Shown one piece after another: positions 58,781-64,000 of a stretch of DNA of 64,000 bases; within the stretch, counting starts at the first letter, position 1; each line of letters starts with the position of its first letter. Made by a program: the position numbers and the translations under genes. Below the pieces are notes generated by a model. The model was not told the origin of the DNA, did no database searches, and was given only the letters and a program-made list of their open reading frames with translations. Source of the stretch: Jiangella alba (GTDB lineage Bacteria > Actinomycetota > Actinomycetes > Jiangellales > Jiangellaceae); NCBI RefSeq assembly GCF_900106035.1, contig NZ_FNUC01000004.1, positions 1,736,001 through 1,800,000 on the forward strand. Reading direction: 5' to 3'.

Positions 58781-61564
58781 TCAGGTGTCGCGCAGCACCG
58801 ATGGTGGTTCGGGGACGGGCGCGGTCATGATCTCGGCGACCTCGGCGTCGGTCAGCGCGCCGCCGTCGCGGAGGAGTTCGAGGGCGTGCCGCCATGCCGC
58901 GCGGGCGCCGTCGAGGTCGCCGAGGTGGTGGCGCGCGGAGCCGATGCGCCACTGGGCCACGATGTCCCGGCGCGTGTGCCCGAAGCGGCGGAACACCGCG
59001 GCGGCCTGCTCGGCGGCCGTGAGGGCGTCGGCGGGCTGGTCCTGGTCGAGGTGCAGCTGGCTGAGGTTGAGCAGGACGGCGCCGGCGCCGAGCTGGTCGC
59101 CGATCTCCGTGTAGGCGCGCAGGGCCTCCTGGTAGGCGCTGAGCGCCTCGTCGCCGTGGACGTGCTGCGACCAGGCCAGGTTGTTCAGCGTCCGGGCCGC
59201 GGCTCCTCGATCACCGCGGGCGCGCAGGATCGCCAGCGCCCGGCGGTGGTAGCCGACGGCGTCGTCGAGCCGGCCGGCCAGCCGCGACGCGTTGCCCAAC
59301 GAGTCCAGCGCCAGCGCCTGACCGGGGGTGTCGGCGAGCTGGTCGAACAGCCGCAGCGCCGCACGGAGGTCGACCATGGCCTCGTCCGGCCGGCCCCGGA
59401 TCGCCGCCGCCATCCCGAGGTCGTGCCGCGCCGCGGCCGTCAGCTCCGGCAGCTCGGCCCGTTCCGCCACGCTCAGGGCGATGGCCGGGACGGTGGCCAG
59501 CTCCGGCCACAGGTTCTGGCTGTGGAAGAGCTGGACGAGCGCCGCGGACAGGGCGGCCACCAGGGGCGGGCCGTCGCCGGGCAGCGTCGCGGCGTACCGG
59601 ACCGACGCCACCAGGCCGGTCGCCTCGGCGCGGATCCACGCGCCGGCCGCCTCGCCGTCGGCGAAGCCGAGCGGCGGCTCGGTCAGCTCCTCGTCGCGGA
59701 TGCCGGTCCGCTGCCGCCAGACCCGCCCCGGCGCCACCACGTGCATGGCCGCCCGGGCGGTCGCGAGCTGGTGGTGGACGACGCGCATCCGGGCGGCTCG
59801 CCGCTCGGCCGGCGTGGACGTCTCGGTGGCGCGTTCGCGGGCGTAGAACCGCAGCAGGTCGTGCAGCGTGTACCGGTCCGCGCCGGCGGCGTCGAGCAAC
59901 CCGGCCTCGACCAGCCGGTCCAGCTGGCGGGTCGCGACCGCCACCGGCTGGCCGGTCAGCGCCGCGACGACCGCCGGGGTGGCGTCGGCGAGATGCAGCA
60001 TCCCGAGCGCGACGAACGTGCGTGCGGTCTCCTTCGGCAGCGCGAGGAACCCGACGGCACAGCTGGCCCGCACCGCGAGGTCGCCGTGCTCGAGCTCGTC
60101 CAGGCGCGCGGTGCTGTCGCGCAGCCGGTCGCGCAGCGCGTCGAGCGACCAGTCCGGTCGTGCCACCAGCCGGGCGCCGGCGATGCGCAGGGCGAGCGGC
60201 AGCCGGTCGCACATGGCGGCGATCTCGGCCGCCGCGCGGGGGTCGGCGGTGACGCGGTCGGCGCCGGCCAGGCGGCCCAGCAGGGCGACGGCCTCGCGCT
60301 CGCTCAGCGCGGTCAGCCGCAGGTGCCGGGCGACGTCCAGGGCGCCGAGCACCGCCCGGCTGGTCACCACCACGGCCGACCCCGACGCGAGGCCGGGCAG
60401 CAGCGGCCGCACCTGGGCGGCGTCGGCCGCGTTGTCCAGCACGATCAGCAGCCGGCGGTCGGCGGTGACCGACCGGAACGCGGCGGCCGCCTCGTCGGTC
60501 GTCGTGGGGATGTCGCTGTCGGGGACGCGCAGCGAGCGCAGCAACCGGCTCAGCGCGTCCCGCGGCGGGATCGGCTCGGCCCCCGGCGTCGAGCCCTGCA
60601 GGTTGAGGTAGAGCTGGCCGTCCGGGAAGGCGTCGGCCGCCGCGTTGGCCGCCTGCCGGGCCAGTGCCGACTTGCCGACCCCGCCCGGGCCGCTGATGGC
60701 CACGATCGCGTGGTCGCCGCCGCGCAGCCGCTCGACCAGCTCGCGGCGCAGCGTCTCGCGGCCGACGAAGGACGCCTCGGCCGCGGGCAGCTCCGACGGC
60801 GCCGGGCGCGGCTCGGCCGGGCGGGGCGCCGCGATGCCGCCGTCGTCGGTCAGGATCGACTGATGGAGCTCGCGCAGCTCCACGCCGGGCTCGATGCCGA
60901 GCTCGTCGACGGCGAGGCGCCGGCCCTCGGCATAGGCCTCCAGCGCTTCCGCGGTGCGCCCGGACCGATGCAGAGCGAGCATGAGCAGTCCGCGCAGCTC
61001 CTCGCGGAGCGGATGCTCGGACACCAGCGCCACCAGCTCACCCACCACCTGGGCGGCCCGGCCGAGCGCGAGGCCGGCGCGCAGCCGGTCGGCCAGCGCG
61101 ACCAGCCGCAGTTCGGTGAGCCGCGCGATCTGCACCCGCACCGGCTCGGACTCCTCGTAGCCGGCGTAAGGCGAGCCGCGCCACAGGTCGAGCGCCTCGC
61201 TCAGAGTGTGGTGCGCCGCGGCGGCATCGCCGGCGGCCAGTTCCGCGTGCCCGCGGGCGGCCGTGCGCTCGAACCGCGCGTCGTCGGCCTCGTCGTCACC
61301 GACCCGCAGCTGGTACCCGGCCGGGCCGAACGCGATGCGGTCGGCGCCGAGCCGCTGGCGCAGCCGGTGCACGTGCACCTGCAGGTTCGTGCGCGACGCG
61401 GGAGCGTCGTCCCACAGCAGGTCGACCAGCCGGTCGGCCGGCACCGGTTCGTCGCGGTGACACAGCAGGACGGCCAGCAGCAGGCTCTGTTTCGCGGCCG
61501 CGGGGGTGACGTCGGCGCCGGAGTCGGCCAGGGCACGCAGCGGCCCCAGAACCCCGAACTCCAC
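58781..61564 (-). CDS. AfsR/SARP-like regulator with NB-ARC and TPR domains
   Basis: 927 residues. N-terminal OmpR-type winged helix (MEFGVLGPLRALADSG, about 1-92), BTAD domain (about 95-240, REELRGLLMLALHRSGRTAEALEAYAEGRRLAVDELGIEPG), NB-ARC ATPase with GPGGVGKSALARQAA (about 295) and LLIVLDNAADAAQVRPLLPG, then a TPR array (about 680-900). Activates neighbouring secondary or specialised genes in the family. GTG 61564. Downstream of and codirectional with the SDR gene, so it may be part of the fuconate locus. Confidence 0.9.
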   Translation of the reverse strand: MEFGVLGPLRALADSGADVTPAAAKQSLLLAVLLCHRDEPVPADRLVDLLWDDAPASRTNLQVHVHRLRQRLGADRIAFGPAGYQLRVGDDEADDARFERTAARGHAELAAGDAAAAHHTLSEALDLWRGSPYAGYEESEPVRVQIARLTELRLVALADRLRAGLALGRAAQVVGELVALVSEHPLREELRGLLMLALHRSGRTAEALEAYAEGRRLAVDELGIEPGVELRELHQSILTDDGGIAAPRPAEPRPAPSELPAAEASFVGRETLRRELVERLRGGDHAIVAISGPGGVGKSALARQAANAAADAFPDGQLYLNLQGSTPGAEPIPPRDALSRLLRSLRVPDSDIPTTTDEAAAAFRSVTADRRLLIVLDNAADAAQVRPLLPGLASGSAVVVTSRAVLGALDVARHLRLTALSEREAVALLGRLAGADRVTADPRAAAEIAAMCDRLPLALRIAGARLVARPDWSLDALRDRLRDSTARLDELEHGDLAVRASCAVGFLALPKETARTFVALGMLHLADATPAVVAALTGQPVAVATRQLDRLVEAGLLDAAGADRYTLHDLLRFYARERATETSTPAERRAARMRVVHHQLATARAAMHVVAPGRVWRQRTGIRDEELTEPPLGFADGEAAGAWIRAEATGLVASVRYAATLPGDGPPLVAALSAALVQLFHSQNLWPELATVPAIALSVAERAELPELTAAARHDLGMAAAIRGRPDEAMVDLRAALRLFDQLADTPGQALALDSLGNASRLAGRLDDAVGYHRRALAILRARGDRGAAARTLNNLAWSQHVHGDEALSAYQEALRAYTEIGDQLGAGAVLLNLSQLHLDQDQPADALTAAEQAAAVFRRFGHTRRDIVAQWRIGSARHHLGDLDGARAAWRHALELLRDGGALTDAEVAEIMTAPVPEPPSVLRDT

Positions 61565-61639
61565 CCGTCGTCCTCCGCTTCGGCCATCACCCCTGCGTGT
61601 CAGCCGGACAGTTTACGGGTACGAGGCGGGGCCCGCGGC

Positions 61640-62386
61640 TCACCGTCGCAGCCGCAGGGCCTGCATGCCGCCGTCGACGGCGATGGTGGTGCCGGTGACG
61701 GAGCCGGCCGACGGCCCGGCGAGGTAGGCGATGGCGGCGGCGATGTCCTCGGGCGGGACCAGCCGGCCGGTGGGCTGGCGGGCTTCGAGCGCGGCCCGCT
61801 CGGCGGCGGGATCGGGCGCGGCGTCGAGCAGGCGGGCCACCCACGGGGTGTCGGCGGTGCCGGGGTTGACGGCGTTGACGCGGACGCCGTCGGGCAGGTG
61901 GTCGGCGGCCATGGCCTGGGTGAGCGACAGCACGGCGCCCTTGGTGGCGGAGTAGAGGGCGCGCTGGGGGAGCCCGGTGGTCGCGGCGATGGAGCAGACG
62001 TTGACCACGGCGGCGTGCTGGGACTTGCGCAGATGGGGGAGCGCGGCGCGGGTGACGCGGACCATGCCGACGACGTTGACGTCGTAGACGCGGTGCCATT
62101 CGTCGTCGTCGTTGTCCTCGACGGTGCCCGCGGCGCCGATGCCGGCGTTGTTGACGACGATGTCGAGGCCGCCGAACCGCTGGGCGACGGCGTCGACGGC
62201 CGCGGTGACGCCGTCGGAGTCGGTGACGTCGCACCGGACGGCGTAGAGGTCGGACGGGGCGTCGTCGACGGAGCGGTCGAGCACGCCGACCGACGCGCCG
62301 GACGCGGCCAGCCGCCGTGCCGCCGCCAGCCCGATGCCCGACGCGCCGCCGGTGACCACCGCGGTCAGGCCATCGAATTCACCCAT
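61640..62386 (-). CDS. SDR oxidoreductase, probable 2-keto-3-deoxy-L-fuconate dehydrogenase
   Basis: 248 residues. Classical [19 protein letters not shown] (11-26), NNAGIG, catalytic Ser in [11 protein letters not shown] and YSATKGA (Tyr-Lys), and ITVDGG-like TIAVDGGMQ at the end. The neighbour L-fuconate dehydratase and a shared operator support oxidation of 2-keto-3-deoxy-L-fuconate to the 2,4-diketo compound, the substrate of the FAH hydrolase at 17054. ATG 62386 with GGGAGC; earlier starts (62404, 62425) lack a ribosome site. Confidence 0.87.
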   Translation of the reverse strand: MGEFDGLTAVVTGGASGIGLAAARRLAASGASVGVLDRSVDDAPSDLYAVRCDVTDSDGVTAAVDAVAQRFGGLDIVVNNAGIGAAGTVEDNDDDEWHRVYDVNVVGMVRVTRAALPHLRKSQHAAVVNVCSIAATTGLPQRALYSATKGAVLSLTQAMAADHLPDGVRVNAVNPGTADTPWVARLLDAAPDPAAERAALEARQPTGRLVPPEDIAAAIAYLAGPSAGSVTGTTIAVDGGMQALRLRR

Positions 62387-62436
62387 CGTCCGCTCCCGTT
62401 TCATCGAGGATCGATTGCGAGACATCCTACGTCACC

Positions 62437-62449
62437 GTGGTCAGACCAC
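62437..62449. promoter_or_regulatory. GTGGTCAGACCAC operator in SDR-fuconate dehydratase spacer
   Basis: A perfect 13-bp palindrome identical to the core of the site at 19168-19182. It lies 51 bp upstream of the SDR gene and 85 bp upstream of the fuconate dehydratase gene, so one site can serve both divergent promoters. Probably bound by the FadR-type protein encoded at 19205. Confidence 0.75.
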
Positions 62450-62534
62450 AGCATCGCCCCGAGGTCGTGGCAGACTGTCCGAGACAGACATCGGATGTTA
62501 CGCGTCCCCGCGCCAGTTGATTGAAAGGGCCGCC

Positions 62535-63827
62535 ATGAGTCAGATCACCGCTCTCGACACGTTCGACCTGCGTTTCCCGACATCGCGGATGCTGGACGGG
62601 TCGGACGCGATGAACCCCGATCCCGACTACTCCGCCGCCTACGTCGTCCTGCGCACCGACGACGACGGCCCCGACGGTCACGGGTTCGTGTTCACCATCG
62701 GCCGGGGCAACGACGTGCAGGTCGCGGCGATCGACGCGCTCGCCCCGCTGATGGTGGGCTCGGACGTCGAGGCGCTGCTGTCGGACCTCGGCGGCGCCTG
62801 GCGGCGGCTGGTACACGACTCGCAGCTGCGCTGGCTGGGCCCGGAGAAGGGCGTCATGCACATGGCCGTCGGCGCGGTGGTGAACGCGCTCTGGGACCTC
62901 GCGGCCAAGCGGGCCGGGGTGCCGCTGTGGCGGCTGCTGTCCGACCTCTCGCCGGAGCGGCTGGTCGACCTCGTCGACTTCCGGTACCTCACCGACGTGC
63001 TCGACCCGGCCGAGGCGCTGCACCTGCTGCAGGCCGCCGAGGCGGGGAAGGCCGATCGCGCGGCGACGCTGCTGGCCGAGGGCTACCCGGCGTACACCAC
63101 CACCCCCGGCTGGCTGGGCTACGACGACGCCAAGCTGGCCCGGCTCACCCGTGAGGCGCTGGCGGCCGGGTTCACGCAGATCAAGCTGAAGGTCGGCGGC
63201 GACCTCGACGACGACATCCGCCGCCTGGCCATCGCCCGGGAGATCTGCGGCCCCGGCATCCGCATCGCCATCGACGCCAACCAGCGCTGGGACGTCGACG
63301 AGGCGGTCCGCTGGGTGAAGGAGCTGGAGCCGTTCGACCCGTGGTGGATCGAGGAGCCGACCAGCCCCGACGACATCCTCGGCCACGCCGCCATCGCGCA
63401 GCGCGTCGCCCCGATCCGGGTCGCCACCGGCGAGCACGTCGCCAACCGCGTCGTGTTCAAGCAGCTGCTGCAGGCCGGCGGGACGCAGATCGTGCAGATC
63501 GACGCCACCCGCGTCGCCGGTGTGAACGAGAACCTGGCGATCCTGCTGCTCGCCGCGAAGTACGGCGTCCCGGTCTGCCCGCACGCCGGCGGCGTCGGGC
63601 TGTGCGAGGCGGTCCAGCACCTCGCGATGGCCGACTACGTCGCCGTCAGCGGCACCCTGCAGGACCGTGTCATCGAGTACGTCGACCACCTGCACGAGCA
63701 CTTCGCCGACCCGGTCAGGGTCGAGAACGGCCGCTACCTGGCGCCGACGCGGCCGGGCGCCGGCACCGAGATCCTGGTGCCGTCGATCCAGGCGCACCGG
63801 TTCCCGGACGGTGCCGTGTGGAGCTGA
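62535..63827 (+). CDS. L-fuconate dehydratase
   Basis: 430 residues. Enolase-superfamily enzyme dehydrating L-fuconate to 2-keto-3-deoxy-L-fuconate. [29 protein letters not shown] and [18 protein letters not shown] are close to the Xanthomonas FucD enzyme as I recall it. Catalytic Lys pair in IKLKVGG, metal ligands in [18 protein letters not shown] and ATGEH, and the acid His in [13 protein letters not shown] 62535 follows AAAGGGC. The aldo/keto reductase gene starts inside its last codons. Confidence 0.93.
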   Translation: MSQITALDTFDLRFPTSRMLDGSDAMNPDPDYSAAYVVLRTDDDGPDGHGFVFTIGRGNDVQVAAIDALAPLMVGSDVEALLSDLGGAWRRLVHDSQLRWLGPEKGVMHMAVGAVVNALWDLAAKRAGVPLWRLLSDLSPERLVDLVDFRYLTDVLDPAEALHLLQAAEAGKADRAATLLAEGYPAYTTTPGWLGYDDAKLARLTREALAAGFTQIKLKVGGDLDDDIRRLAIAREICGPGIRIAIDANQRWDVDEAVRWVKELEPFDPWWIEEPTSPDDILGHAAIAQRVAPIRVATGEHVANRVVFKQLLQAGGTQIVQIDATRVAGVNENLAILLLAAKYGVPVCPHAGGVGLCEAVQHLAMADYVAVSGTLQDRVIEYVDHLHEHFADPVRVENGRYLAPTRPGAGTEILVPSIQAHRFPDGAVWS

Positions 63828-64000
63828 CGTTGTCGCGGCTGGGGTTCGGCGCGGCCCCGATCGCCGGCCTCTACACCGCCGTCGACGAGGACGCCGCGGC
63901 CGCCACCGTCGACGCCGCCTGGGCCGCCGGGGTCCGCTACTTCGACACCGCGCCGCACTACGGGCTCGGCGTCTCCGAGCGGCGGCTGGGCGCCGCGCTG
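63818..64000 (+). CDS. Aldo/keto reductase, 5' part only (probable L-fucose/aldose dehydrogenase)
   Basis: The first 61 codons are visible before the window ends. [19 protein letters not shown] is the start of an AKR barrel, and [21 protein letters not shown] has the catalytic Asp and Tyr motif. GTG at 63818 overlaps the dehydratase stop by 10 bp. In fucose pathways such AKRs oxidise L-fucose to its lactone, which would make this the first enzyme of the route. Confidence 0.8.
   Translation, partial: MELTLSRLGFGAAPIAGLYTAVDEDAAAATVDAAWAAGVRYFDTAPHYGLGVSERRLGAAL

Noticed and set aside
1-64000. tRNA or rRNA genes
   Set aside because: All gaps between genes were read; none shows a cloverleaf, a TTCGA-type T-loop with CCA context, or rRNA-like sequence.

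Overview
This 64 kb window is very GC-rich, densely coding actinobacterial chromosome. Markers that place it there are Lsr2, CarD, SenX3-RegX3-PhoU, the mycothiol enzyme MshA, SigK-RskA, type III pantothenate kinase in a panC-nadB-nadC-coaX run, and frequent GTG/TTG starts with ATGA/GTGA overlaps. The gene order looks like Jiangella or a relative; that is an impression, not a tested assignment. I recognise no tRNA, rRNA, CRISPR array, prophage or intact insertion sequence.

Layout. 0-7.3 kb: a DUF2520 Rossmann protein, an HxlR regulator divergent from an MFS exporter with a paired operator between them, an ABC-2 exporter operon (ATPase plus two permeases), and an overlapping lipoprotein/secreted-protein pair. 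7.3-17 kb: cofactor and translation housekeeping (panC, nadB, nadC, coaX, lysS, a GNAT acetyltransferase, lsr2), interrupted by an ECF41 sigma factor divergent from its likely target dehydrogenase and by a repeat-filled gap. 17-20 kb: FAH-family hydrolase and FMN lactate dehydrogenase, divergent from a FadR-type regulator. 20-26 kb: a Tat-exported sugar isomerase-like protein, a fused two-half ABC exporter and a Uma2 protein. 26-41 kb: a SigK stress regulon containing a molybdopterin oxidoreductase, a fasciclin lipoprotein, a DUF2867 dehydrogenase, a photolyase, a five-gene lipid-modification operon, sigK and rskA; a MarR-MMPL pair sits inside it. 41-46 kb: a GT-C-like membrane protein, a DUF4397 protein and a class F sortase, then a small GntR and an orphan gene. 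46-57.5 kb: L,D-transpeptidase, mshA, gpmA, FadR regulator, phoU/senX3-regX3, an ArsR-SRPBCC-SnoaL operon, carD, ispD, ispF. 57.5-64 kb: cation/proton antiporter, AfsR-like regulator, and an L-fuconate dehydratase cluster cut by the window end.

The strongest system-level signals are regulatory. (1) The same palindrome, GTGGTCAGACCAC, lies in two divergent promoter regions 43 kb apart. It links FAH hydrolase, lactate dehydrogenase and the FadR regulator to a keto-deoxy-sugar-acid SDR, L-fuconate dehydratase and an aldo/keto reductase. Together these look like one split L-fucose-to-pyruvate/lactate pathway. (2) Five promoters of the form CC(A)ATCC-N16/17-CGAAyNN tie the 26-41 kb genes to SigK. 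In three of them the -10 element lies five bases before the ATG, which predicts leaderless mRNAs. (3) An exact TGTCACA-N16-CGTC site precedes the ECF41-linked dehydrogenase. (4) Intergenic repeats carry matches to the RecA-independent DNA-damage (PafBC-type) promoter but lead into no obvious gene.

All calls rest on reading the sequence and on recalled family knowledge; no database search was run.
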